The position numbers and the translations under genes were made by a program. Under the pieces are notes generated by a model. The model had not been told where the DNA came from and ran no database searches. It saw only the letters and a program-made list of their open reading frames with translations. From Hongsoonwoonella zoysiae (lineage in GTDB: Bacteria > Pseudomonadota > Alphaproteobacteria > Rhizobiales > Stappiaceae), in contig NZ_JABRXF010000001.1 of the NCBI RefSeq assembly GCF_013266695.1, positions 1,245,736 through 1,309,735 on the forward strand: DNA of 64,000 nucleotides, written 5' to 3'. Positions within the stretch are counted from its first letter, which is position 1. Every line of letters begins with the position of its first letter. Positions 43,949-51,848 of this stretch are shown here, piece by piece.

Positions 43949-45124
43949 TTATCCGCGCGGACGTTCGCCCGTGTAGATGGCGCGGGGGCGGATCTGCTCA
44001 GGCTTCTGGTACTGTTCCAGCGCATGCGCGACCCAGCCCACGAGCCGCCCGGCGCAAAAGATCGATACGCCGGCATGGTCGGGAAGGCCCAGGATGCGCT
44101 GGATGACGGCGAAGGTGAAATCGATGTTCGGGCCGTGGCCGAACAGCGCATTGGCCGATTCCAGAACCTCAGGCAGGAGGCGGGCAAGCGGATGATCGAT
44201 CTCGGCTTCCGCGATCATGTCGATCAGGCAGGCGGCGCGAGGGTCCTTCAGCTGATAGATCCGGTTGCCGAAGCCGGGAAGCGATTCGCCCCGCACCAGC
44301 CGCTCCTGCATCACGGGCTCGATGTCAGCGGCTGTACGGATAGCATCGAGCCAGCCGCCGACGCGTTCGGAAGCCGAACCGTGGCGCGGACCGGAAAAGG
44401 CGCCGAGGCCGGCAATGAGAGCGGCATGCAGCGGCGCGCGCGTGGACGCCGCGCAGCGGACCGCGAACGCACTCGTGTTGAATTCATGGTCTGCCGACAA
44501 CACGAGGGCGGCGCGGAGAAGGTCTATCGACGCGCCATGCCGGATGCCCCAGGCTTTCGCGATCTGCAGATGAACCGGCGCTTCGGAGGGAGCGCCGCAG
44601 ATGAGCGCGGCGACGCCCGACCGAAGCAAGGCAGCCCCCTTGGCGGCCAGCAGGCGGTGGGAAAGCGTATAGGCGGCACGATCTATCGCCGGCCACGCGG
44701 CGAAAGCCATCATCACGCGTTCGACCGGGCGAAGGTCCGGAAGGTTGAGATCGGGTGCCGTCGGCGGCGGGCTTGCGAAAGGATCATTCGTGCAATCCCA
44801 AAGCAGGGTGGCGATGGCCTCCAGGCTGGAAGAACGCGCGAGCTGTACCGCGGGCTGGCCGCGGTAGACCGGCCCGTCTTCGGTGATCAACGTGAGCTGC
44901 GTTTCAAGGGTCGGACCCGGCATGGAGGGCCGCTCCGCGATAGCTTCGCCGGTGTCGCGCCTGTTGCGCAACGCCCTGACATCCTCTGCGTGGTAGCGGC
45001 GCTGGCGGCCGGGACCGGGGATCGAGCGCACCAGGCCGCGACTGACATAGGCATAAAGTGTCGCCGGGCGAACGCCGAGTTCGATCGAAGCCTCGCGGGC
45101 GGAAAGGTAGATCGGCGATGTCAT
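43949..45124 (-). CDS. HTH-citrate synthase fusion protein
   Basis: A 391-residue protein. Residues 1-60 form a MerR/excisionase-like HTH (YLSAREASIELGVRPATLYA, RQRRYHAEDVRALRNRRD); the remainder is a citrate synthase fold. Active-site positions: GPRHG His248 is present, the second catalytic histidine (normally GFGHRxY) is Asn287 in GFGNRIY, Asp335 is present in NIDF, and the C-terminal RPRAIYTG arginine is present. With Asn at the second histidine, normal citrate synthase activity is doubtful. The frame is open further, but ATG 45124 starts the HTH. It is divergent from a second citrate-synthase-like gene. Confidence 0.82.
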   Translation of the reverse strand: MTSPIYLSAREASIELGVRPATLYAYVSRGLVRSIPGPGRQRRYHAEDVRALRNRRDTGEAIAERPSMPGPTLETQLTLITEDGPVYRGQPAVQLARSSSLEAIATLLWDCTNDPFASPPPTAPDLNLPDLRPVERVMMAFAAWPAIDRAAYTLSHRLLAAKGAALLRSGVAALICGAPSEAPVHLQIAKAWGIRHGASIDLLRAALVLSADHEFNTSAFAVRCAASTRAPLHAALIAGLGAFSGPRHGSASERVGGWLDAIRTAADIEPVMQERLVRGESLPGFGNRIYQLKDPRAACLIDMIAEAEIDHPLARLLPEVLESANALFGHGPNIDFTFAVIQRILGLPDHAGVSIFCAGRLVGWVAHALEQYQKPEQIRPRAIYTGERPRG

Positions 45125-45127
45125 GTG

Positions 45128-45159
45128 TTGATTGTATTTATCAATATTGACGATATCAA
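45128..45159. promoter_or_regulatory. AT-rich repeat operator between the citrate-synthase pair
   Basis: Within the 85-bp divergent gap, half-sites TTGAT and ATCAA recur: TTGAT-N7-ATCAA at 45128-45144, then TTGA-N5-TCAA at 45147-45159. These repeats sit immediately upstream of the HTH-fusion gene and are a natural binding site for its HTH domain, giving autoregulation and control of the partner gene. Inferred from symmetry and position. Confidence 0.5.
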
Positions 45160-45209
45160 CTCCCTTGCCGATTTTCCCGTTCATGAAGCGAAACGGGAAA
45201 GGGAAACCC

Positions 45210-46316
45210 ATGACCGAAGTTTTCAAATCCGGCGGGAATGAGTTGCCCCTCTTTGCCCCGGGGCTTGAGGGGATCATCGCAGCCGAAACGGTACTGAGCG
45301 ATGTCGACGGCGAAGGCGGAAGGCTGACGTTGCGTGGCAGGCCGATCGAAGAGATCGCCGGACGTATGACATTCGAGGAAGCCGCCGCATTACTGTGGCA
45401 AGGATTTGTGCCGGATGAATATCTGTCGCGGCTGCTCGAGCTTTTCGCGCAGGCGAGGCAGGTCGCGGCCCGGGTCGTGGCGACGATGCAATCGTCTCCG
45501 GCGGGCCTTTCCGCCTATGAGTTGATGCGGCTCGGCCTTGAAGCCTTGCCGCTAGACCGTGATCGCAACGAAGCTGTGACGATATCCGGCGCATTGCCTC
45601 ATCTCCTGGCGGCCGCGAACGCGATTTCAACGGGCAGACAGGTTGCTCCGCCCGACCCTTCACTCTCGTCCGCCGAAGACATGCTCCGCCTTCTGACAGG
45701 TAAAATACCTTTGCCGGAGCAGGCCGCCGCGCTCGACCGGTATCTGGTGACTATCCTCGATCATGGTCTCAATGCATCGACCTTCACGGCGAGGGTCATC
45801 GCCTCCACGGGATCGGATATGCGCTCAAGTGTCATCGGCGCTTTCGGTGCGTTGAAAGGTCCGCTGCACGGCGGCGCGCCAGGCCCCGTGCTCGATATGC
45901 TGGATGCGATCGGTACGCCTGAAAACGCCGAAGCGTGGATTGCCGGGGAATTGGCGGCAGGTCACCGTCTGATGGGCTTCGGTCACCGGATTTACAGGGC
46001 ACGTGATCCGCGTGCGGATGTGTTGCGGGATGGCCTCGCGCCATTGCGCGGCAACTCGGAAAACCTGCGAAAGGCCGAAGCCATCGAGAAATCGGCGCTG
46101 GCCGCGCTCGCGCGGCACCGCTCGAACCGGAAACTTGAGACGAATGTCGAATTCTATACCGCTGTCCTGCTTGATGCAGTTGGTATCGACCGCTCGCTTT
46201 TCACGCCGCTTTTCGCGGTCGGGCGGACGGTTGGCTGGTGCGCGCATGTGCTGGAGCAGCGCGCCACGGGCAAGCTGATCCGGCCGATGTCGCGCTATGT
46301 GCCCGAGACGGCCTGA
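45210..46316 (+). CDS. Citrate synthase family protein (partner of the HTH fusion)
   Basis: A 368-residue citrate synthase fold protein without an HTH. Active-site positions: GPLHGG His220 and GFGHRIY His259 are present; the catalytic Asp is Glu314 in NVEFY; the C-terminal arginine of RPRxxYV is Met360 in IRPMSRYV. The protein is shorter than hexameric citrate synthases and close to the short, two-subunit or methylcitrate type. ATG 45210 follows GGGAAAC and begins the conserved region; the frame is open upstream to 45132. A strong terminator follows. Substitutions differ from those of the divergent partner. Confidence 0.82.
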   Translation: MTEVFKSGGNELPLFAPGLEGIIAAETVLSDVDGEGGRLTLRGRPIEEIAGRMTFEEAAALLWQGFVPDEYLSRLLELFAQARQVAARVVATMQSSPAGLSAYELMRLGLEALPLDRDRNEAVTISGALPHLLAAANAISTGRQVAPPDPSLSSAEDMLRLLTGKIPLPEQAAALDRYLVTILDHGLNASTFTARVIASTGSDMRSSVIGAFGALKGPLHGGAPGPVLDMLDAIGTPENAEAWIAGELAAGHRLMGFGHRIYRARDPRADVLRDGLAPLRGNSENLRKAEAIEKSALAALARHRSNRKLETNVEFYTAVLLDAVGIDRSLFTPLFAVGRTVGWCAHVLEQRATGKLIRPMSRYVPETA

Positions 46317-46325
46317 AAGGAAAAT

Positions 46326-46364
46326 GCCGGCGTCAGTTGGTGACGCCGGCAGTCTGGTTTTTTT
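46326..46364 (+). terminator. Rho-independent terminator after the citrate-synthase gene
   Basis: GCCGGCGTCA-GTTGG-TGACGCCGGC is a perfect 10-bp stem (46326-46350) followed 7 bp later by TTTTTTT. It ends the plus-strand transcript 10 bp after the stop codon and separates it from the convergent TRAP operon. Confidence 0.85.
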
Positions 46365-46374
46365 AATTTTTGTC

Positions 46375-47778
46375 CTATCGGTTCGTGATGATTTCCGGCC
46401 CCATCAAGGCATATGGCAGGGATGTGGACAGGAACGGCAGATACGTTACGAGAATAAGGAAGAGGAACAGGATCGCGACGAACGGAAGCGCCGCGCGCAC
46501 GACCTGCACCAGGCTCATGCCCGTGATGCCGGATGTCACGAAGAGGTTCAGCCCGATTGGCGGCGTTATCATGCCGATTTCCATGTTCACCACCATGACG
46601 ATGCCGAGATGAATCGGATCGACGCCAAGCTCGATCGCGATCGGGAAGACGACCGGGGCGACGATCAGGAGAAGCCCCGAGGGTTCCATGAATTGCCCGC
46701 CGAGCAGAAGCAGCAGGTTGACCGCGATCAGGAAGGTGAACCAGTTGAACCCGGCACCCACCATCCAGTCCGTGATGGCCTGCGGGATGCGTTCCGATGT
46801 CAGCACATGGGCGAATAGCAGCGCATTGACGATAATGAACATCAGCATGATCGTCGTCTTGGAGCTCTCGACCAGCACCTTCTTCGTGTCGCCGTGGAAG
46901 CAGCCGGGAATGAATTTCCAGACGATCAGGGCGAGATTGCGCACAAGGCTTTGACCGAAACCTTCCCCCGGTCGGCGCCAGGGCACATCCTTGAGCGGCC
47001 CCATGTCGCGATAGATGAAGACCGCGATGAAGAAGGCGTAGACGGCCGCGACCGCTGCGGCCTCCGTCGGCGTGAACACGCCGCCGTAGATGCCGCCGAG
47101 AATGATGATGATGAGGAAGAGGCCCCAGCCGGCCTCGCGTGCCGCTGCGGCTATTTCGGAGACGCCGGCAAACGGCTGCTTGGGCATGCCCCGAATGCGG
47201 GCGTTGATGTAGATCGCGACCATCAGCATGAGGCCCGCGACGATGCCCGGGACGACACCGGCTAGGAACATGCGCCCTACCGAAACGTCGGTCGCCGCCG
47301 AATAAACCACCATCACGATGGACGGTGGAATGAGAATGCCGAGCGTGCCGGCATTGGCGATGACGCCGGCGGCGAACTCCTTCGTGTAGCCGACCTCGCG
47401 CATGCCGGCGATGGCGATCGTGCCGATGGCCACCACCGTCGCCGGCGATGAGCCGGAAAGGGCGGCGAAGAGCATGCAGGAAAAAACGGCCGCGATGGCA
47501 AGGCCGCCGCGCAGATGACCGACAGTCGATATCGCGAAGCGGATGATGCGCCGCGCCACGCCGCCCGTCGACATGAAGGCCGATGCGAGGATGAAGAAGG
47601 GGATGGCGAGCAGCGTATAATTCTGCGACGCCGTGAAGAGCTGCAGCGCGACGGAGGACATACTGTCCTGCGAGAACAACGCTATGGCGAGAATGCTCGA
47701 CAGGCCGAGCGAAATCGCGATCGGGACGCCCAGGAACAAAAGCCCGAGAACGAGGATGAAAAGGACTGCGGCTTCCAT
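46375..47778 (-). CDS. dctM: TRAP transporter large permease (DctM)
   Basis: A 467-residue membrane protein, the 12-helix ion-coupled permease of a TRAP transporter. FILASAFMSTGGVARRIIRF, LSGSSPATVVAIGTIAIAGM and GTLGILIPPSIVMVVYSAAT are the DctM signatures. It is about 40 residues longer than usual; the extra part is a hydrophilic insertion around residues 260-310 (MGPLKDVPWRRPGEGFGQSL onward) between helices. It is the third gene of dctPQM. Confidence 0.9.
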   Translation of the reverse strand: MEAAVLFILVLGLLFLGVPIAISLGLSSILAIALFSQDSMSSVALQLFTASQNYTLLAIPFFILASAFMSTGGVARRIIRFAISTVGHLRGGLAIAAVFSCMLFAALSGSSPATVVAIGTIAIAGMREVGYTKEFAAGVIANAGTLGILIPPSIVMVVYSAATDVSVGRMFLAGVVPGIVAGLMLMVAIYINARIRGMPKQPFAGVSEIAAAAREAGWGLFLIIIILGGIYGGVFTPTEAAAVAAVYAFFIAVFIYRDMGPLKDVPWRRPGEGFGQSLVRNLALIVWKFIPGCFHGDTKKVLVESSKTTIMLMFIIVNALLFAHVLTSERIPQAITDWMVGAGFNWFTFLIAVNLLLLLGGQFMEPSGLLLIVAPVVFPIAIELGVDPIHLGIVMVVNMEIGMITPPIGLNLFVTSGITGMSLVQVVRAALPFVAILFLFLILVTYLPFLSTSLPYALMGPEIITNR

Positions 47779-47786
47779 GGGTCTTC

Positions 47787-48422
47787 TCAGTCCTTCAGTT
47801 CGTCTTTGTGTTCTGCGACGAGTTCTTCGGCCTCATGCGCGGCGATCATCGTTTCCCGCTCCCCCTTGATGATTGCGATCATCGCCTGCAGGCAGCGGAA
47901 CCCGAACAGTGCAAGACCGATGGGGAGCATGAGGTAGGCGACCCAGCGCTGCACGCGATCCTGGGTGCCGAAAGTCTCCTGGATCAATTCGGGGTAGCGA
48001 AGATCGTCGAGGCCGAAACCGCGCTGGAACATGAAATGCCAATAGCCGAGCGCGCCCGTCTGGCGAAAGCTCGTGCTGACGTCGATGCCGAACAGGCTGA
48101 GCCAGCCGGCATAAAGCAGGATGAGGGCGTAAAGGACGCCGCAGAAGGCGCCGAAGACAGCGATGATGCGGAACGTCTTTTGCGGCAGAAGCCTGATGAA
48201 GGCATCGACACCGAGATGGGAGCCGATCTTGACCCCGTAGCTCATGCCGAAAAGGATGAGCCAGGCGAACAGAATGCGCGTAAGTTCCAGCGCTCCGCCC
48301 CAGCCCGTGTTGAAGCCGTATCGCGCCACCACCTGAGTGAAGGACACGATCGTCATCGCCGCCAGAAGGAGCGCCAGGAAGGTCTCCTCGAAGCGGGTGA
48401 CCCAATTGTCCACCCTATGCAT
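47787..48422 (-). CDS. dctQ: TRAP transporter small permease (DctQ)
   Basis: A 211-residue protein with four membrane helices: LLLAAMTIVSFTQVVARYGF, ILFAWLILFGMSYGVKIGSH, IIAVFGAFCGVLYALILLYA, and a last one near YLMLPIGLALFGFRCLQAMI. This is the DctQ layout; the C-terminal tail is long and charged. ATG 48422 follows GGGGGAGAGG; the longer frame to 48455 has no better support. It lies 8 bp upstream of dctM. Confidence 0.88.
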   Translation of the reverse strand: MHRVDNWVTRFEETFLALLLAAMTIVSFTQVVARYGFNTGWGGALELTRILFAWLILFGMSYGVKIGSHLGVDAFIRLLPQKTFRIIAVFGAFCGVLYALILLYAGWLSLFGIDVSTSFRQTGALGYWHFMFQRGFGLDDLRYPELIQETFGTQDRVQRWVAYLMLPIGLALFGFRCLQAMIAIIKGERETMIAAHEAEELVAEHKDELKD

Positions 48423-48488
48423 GCCTCTCCCCCCGTGCGGATATCGCTCCGGCACAAGCTGCCGGCGAAGAGCATCCGCGACGTTTGT

Positions 48489-48517
48489 GAAAGGCCCCGC
48501 CTCATGCGGGGCCTTTC
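48489..48517 (-). other. Intercistronic hairpin between dctP and dctQ
   Basis: GAAAGGCCCCGC-CTCAT-GCGGGGCCTTTC is a perfect 12-bp stem 30 bp downstream of the dctP stop. Few T residues follow, so it probably attenuates or stabilises dctP mRNA instead of ending the operon completely. Confidence 0.7.
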
Positions 48518-48547
48518 CCGGTCAGTCGTGGTCGGACCGGATTACGA

Positions 48548-49549
48548 TCAGCTGTTGGAGCCGGCGGCGGCGTCGATCAGATCCTTGCCGATGTCGCCTT
48601 CGAACTGATCCCAGACCGGCTTCATCGTTTCGACCCATTTGGCGCGCTGTTCAGGCGTGAGCTCGCGAACGGTGGCGCCGGCCTCGATGATCTTCGCGCG
48701 GTTGCCGGCTTCCTTCTTGGCCACCGCGTCGTTACCGGCCTTCGTCACTTCGTCGACGATGGTCAGGAACTGTGTGCGGGTCTCCTCGTCGAGGCTTTCA
48801 AGCCACTCAGTGGAGGTAACGAGCAAATAGGCGAGCACCTGGTGGTTTGTCTCGGTGATGCCGTCCTGAACCTCGAAGAACTTCTGGGTATAGATGTTCG
48901 ACCAGGTATTTTCCTGTCCGTCGACGACGCCGGTCTGCAGCGCGCCGTAAACTTCCTTGAAGGCGAGCTTTTGGGCGTTGCCGCCGATAGCCTCGATCAT
49001 GGCGACCGCCACGTCGGAGGTCTGTACGCGGAACTTCAGGCCGTTAGCGTCCGACGGCTCGATCAGCGGCTTGTTGGCCGAGAACTGCTTGAGGCCGGAA
49101 AGCCAGTAGCCGAGGCCCTGGTAGCCGACGTCCTGCATCACGTTCAAAAGACCCTTGCCGGCATCGGACTGGGTGAAGTTGCCGACAGCGTTCAGGTCCT
49201 GAAACAGGAAAGGCAGGTCAAACAGGCGATACTTGAGGGTATAGGCCTCGAACTTCGAAAGCGATGGCGCAGCAAGCTGCACATCGCCGAGAAGCAGGGC
49301 TTCCATCACCTTGTCGTCGTCGAAGAGCTGAGAGTTCGGAAATACCTGCATGCAGGCCTTGCCGTCCATCTCCTTGTTGACGCGGTCGGCGAGCATCGTC
49401 GCCGCGTCGCCCTTCGGGTGGCCGGTGGCGGCGACGACGTGGCTGAACTTGATGACCATTTCGCCGTCGTCGCAGCCTTCGCTGGCAACGGCGGGAGCGG
49501 CAAAGGCGATCGATGCGGCCGCCGCTGCGGTCACGACGAATTTCTTCAT
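48548..49549 (-). CDS. dctP: TRAP transporter substrate-binding protein (DctP)
   Basis: A 333-residue periplasmic protein with a signal peptide (MKKFVVTAAAAASIAFAAPA, cleavage after VAS). The mature region IKFSHVVAATGHPKGDAATM, FRVQTSDVAVAMIEAIGGNA (with the carboxylate-binding Arg), EVYGALQTGVVDGQENTWSN is the standard DctP fold. DctP proteins bind C4-dicarboxylates and related organic acids. ATG 49549 has GGAGGAC upstream. Just ahead lies a sigma-54 promoter. Confidence 0.9.
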   Translation of the reverse strand: MKKFVVTAAAAASIAFAAPAVASEGCDDGEMVIKFSHVVAATGHPKGDAATMLADRVNKEMDGKACMQVFPNSQLFDDDKVMEALLLGDVQLAAPSLSKFEAYTLKYRLFDLPFLFQDLNAVGNFTQSDAGKGLLNVMQDVGYQGLGYWLSGLKQFSANKPLIEPSDANGLKFRVQTSDVAVAMIEAIGGNAQKLAFKEVYGALQTGVVDGQENTWSNIYTQKFFEVQDGITETNHQVLAYLLVTSTEWLESLDEETRTQFLTIVDEVTKAGNDAVAKKEAGNRAKIIEAGATVRELTPEQRAKWVETMKPVWDQFEGDIGKDLIDAAAGSNS

Positions 49550-49665
49550 GGATGTCCTCCCAGACATTATCTGCAAATTCGAAGCGTCCGCTGGCCGGAT
49601 AAGTCCCGAACGTTAGATGGGCGACGCTCCGAAAGGCTGAAGGGGTTCAACCGTGCCGAAATGAT

Positions 49666-49682
49666 AGCAACTGCCGTGCCAA
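49666..49682 (-). promoter_or_regulatory. Sigma-54 promoter of dctPQM
   Basis: The minus strand reads TGGCACGGCAGTTGCT, which matches the -24/-12 consensus TGGCACG-N4-TTGCW at every defined position. Transcription would start at about 49655, roughly 105 nt upstream of the dctP ATG. It needs an NtrC-class activator; DctD is encoded in this window at 19645-20988. Confidence 0.85.
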
Positions 49683-49738
49683 AATGCATGATGGTAAAAA
49701 ATAAAGCATTTTCGCCGCTCGCCGGTTCTCGGCGGCGT

Positions 49739-49768
49739 CCCGCATGTGTCGAAATCCACACATGCGGG
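49739..49768. promoter_or_regulatory. Candidate upstream activator site (DctD-like dyad)
   Basis: CCCGCATGTGT-N8-ACACATGCGGG is a perfect 11-bp inverted repeat centred about 100 bp upstream of the predicted sigma-54 start. The core TGTGT-CGAAATCC-ACACA resembles the TGTGCG...CGCACA dyads bound by DctD upstream of rhizobial dctA. The position suits an enhancer-type activator site. It might alternatively be a transcript hairpin. Confidence 0.6.
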
Positions 49769-49824
49769 CATTTCAATGGGTGGTTGAGGTAACGTGTTGT
49801 TAAGCTGCAACCGGCGTTCCTGCG

Positions 49825-50835
49825 CTAGGCCCGGCCTTCTTCCACCGCATGACAAGCGACGCCGGTTTCTCCTTCGCCTTTGAAAAGCGGCAGCTCGCGG
49901 TTGCATCGCACGTTGGCGAGCGGGCAACGCGGATGGAAGGCGCAGCCCGGCGGCGGATTGATCGGATTCGGGATCTCTCCTTCCACCGCCTTCCGGGGCC
50001 GGCCGGACATTTCAAGGTCCGGAATAGCCTCCAGCAACATGCGCGTATAGGGATGGCGCGGATTGCGGAAAAGCTCCTTGCCGTCGGCGACTTCCACCAG
50101 CCGGCCGAGATACATGACGCCGATGCGCTTCGCCATGTGCCGCACGACCGCAAGATCATGGCTGATGAAAAGATATGTGAGGCCGAATTCGTCCTGCAAA
50201 TCCTTCATGAGGTTCAGGATCTGGGCCTGCACGGAAACGTCCAGCGCGGAAGTCGGCTCGTCGCAGACGAGGAATTCCGGTTTGGAGGCGAGCGCCCGGG
50301 CGATACAGATGCGCTGTCGTTGCCCGCCCGAGAACTCATGCGGGTATTTTGCCCCGTCGCGCGGATCGAGCCGCACGAGTTCCAGAAGCTCCCCAACGCG
50401 CTTCGAAATCGCCTTTTCATCGTTTTCCAGCCGGAATGCGCGGATCGGCTCGGCGATGATCCGATCCACCCTCCAACGCGGGTTGAGGCTCGCGTATGGA
50501 TCCTGGAAGATCATCTGCATGCGCCGGCGCAGGTCGCGCATCTCCTTGCCGTGTTGCGCGCCGCGCATGTCGACGCCGTCCACCGTGATCTCGCCGGCGG
50601 ATGCCTCGAGCAGCCCGACGACCATTTTCGCGACCGTCGACTTGCCGGAACCGGATTCTCCGACGAGAGCGAAAGTTTCTCCTCTGGAAATGGAGAACGT
50701 AATGTCCTGCGCGGCCTTCAGAAACGCCTTGGGCGTGCGCTCGATCACGCGGTTCAGCCAGGGTCTGGAAACATCGAAAGTGCGGGAAAGCCCGGAAACC
50801 CTTACCGTCGCCCGGTCCAATTCATCAACGCCCAT
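49825..50835 (-). CDS. Dipeptide/oligopeptide ABC transporter ATP-binding protein (DppF-like)
   Basis: A 336-residue ATPase: Walker A GESGSGKST, FQDPYASLNPRW Q-loop, signature FSGGQRQRICIARAL, Walker B LVCDEPTSALD, His in LFISHDLAVV. The C-terminal oligo_HPY extension (PPGCAFHPRCPLANVRC) with its cysteines identifies the Opp/Dpp group. It shares one base with the DppD-like gene upstream (TGATG) and is the last gene of the importer operon. Confidence 0.9.
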   Translation of the reverse strand: MGVDELDRATVRVSGLSRTFDVSRPWLNRVIERTPKAFLKAAQDITFSISRGETFALVGESGSGKSTVAKMVVGLLEASAGEITVDGVDMRGAQHGKEMRDLRRRMQMIFQDPYASLNPRWRVDRIIAEPIRAFRLENDEKAISKRVGELLELVRLDPRDGAKYPHEFSGGQRQRICIARALASKPEFLVCDEPTSALDVSVQAQILNLMKDLQDEFGLTYLFISHDLAVVRHMAKRIGVMYLGRLVEVADGKELFRNPRHPYTRMLLEAIPDLEMSGRPRKAVEGEIPNPINPPPGCAFHPRCPLANVRCNRELPLFKGEGETGVACHAVEEGRA

Positions 50836-51839
50836 CAGGCTTGCTCCACTTTGCTCGCGCGGTCGTTTCGTCCTTCCTCGACCAGCCAGCAGGCGACGCG
50901 GCTTGTGCCGACGTCAATCGGGTCGGGACGTTCCGCGCGGCAGCGGTCGAATACATGCGCACAGCGCGGGTTGAACGGACAGCCCTTTGGAATGGCATCG
51001 AGCCTCGGCATGGAACCGGGAATCTGCGTCAGCCTGTCAAGTTCGCCGACAAGTGTCGGAATCGCGCCCATGAGGCCGACCGTGTAGGGGTGGTGCGGGT
51101 TCTTGACCACGTCGCGAACCGGGCCAATTTCCGCGATACGGCCTGAGTACATGACCGCGACGCGGTCGCATGTCTCCGCGATGACACCCATATCGTGGGT
51201 GATCAGCATGACCGAGGCGCCATGGTCCTTGCAGATGCGTTTCAGCAAGCCGATGATCTGGGCTTGAACCGACACATCCAATGCCGTCGTGGGTTCGTCG
51301 GCGATCACGAGTTCAGGCTCCGCGCAAAGGGCAAGCGCTATGACCACACGCTGGCGCATGCCGCCTGAAAACTGATGCGGATAAGCGTCAAGCCGCTCGG
51401 CCGCTGCCGGAATTCCGACCTCTTCGAGCAAGCTTACCGCGCGCTTTCGCGCTTCCGCCTCCGAGACCGGAAGATGGGTCATGATCGTCTCGGTGATCTG
51501 CTCGCCGATCGTGAAGAGCGGGTTGAGGCTCGTCAGCGGATCCTGAAAGATCATGCCGATTCGCTTTCCCCGCACCTTGCGCATGGCGGTTTGGGACAGA
51601 TTGTCGATCCGTTCGCCACCCAGGAGGATTTCGCCCCCCGAGATGCGGCCCGGTGGTTCCAAAAGCCCGATGATCGCCGAACCGGTGATCGATTTGCCAG
51701 CGCCCGATTCGCCGACGACGCCCAGAACCTCGCCCTTTTTAAGATCGAAGGAAATACCGTCGATGGCAGTGAGCGTTGCGCGGCGCGTGGGAAATTCCAC
51801 TTTCAGGTTGCGAACGGAAAGGAGAGGTGTCTCAGCCAT
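50835..51839 (-). CDS. Dipeptide/oligopeptide ABC transporter ATP-binding protein (DppD-like)
   Basis: A 334-residue ATPase partner of the DppF-like protein: Walker A GESGAGKS, IFQDPLTSLNPLF, signature FSGGMRQRVVIALAL, Walker B VIADEPTTALD, LITHDMGVIAETCDRVAVMY, and the C-terminal GCPFNPRCAHVFDRCRAE. In Dpp/Opp importers the two ATPases form a heterodimer. Start 9 bp after the permease stop. Confidence 0.9.
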   Translation of the reverse strand: MAETPLLSVRNLKVEFPTRRATLTAIDGISFDLKKGEVLGVVGESGAGKSITGSAIIGLLEPPGRISGGEILLGGERIDNLSQTAMRKVRGKRIGMIFQDPLTSLNPLFTIGEQITETIMTHLPVSEAEARKRAVSLLEEVGIPAAAERLDAYPHQFSGGMRQRVVIALALCAEPELVIADEPTTALDVSVQAQIIGLLKRICKDHGASVMLITHDMGVIAETCDRVAVMYSGRIAEIGPVRDVVKNPHHPYTVGLMGAIPTLVGELDRLTQIPGSMPRLDAIPKGCPFNPRCAHVFDRCRAERPDPIDVGTSRVACWLVEEGRNDRASKVEQA

Positions 51840-51848
51840 TTCGCCCTC

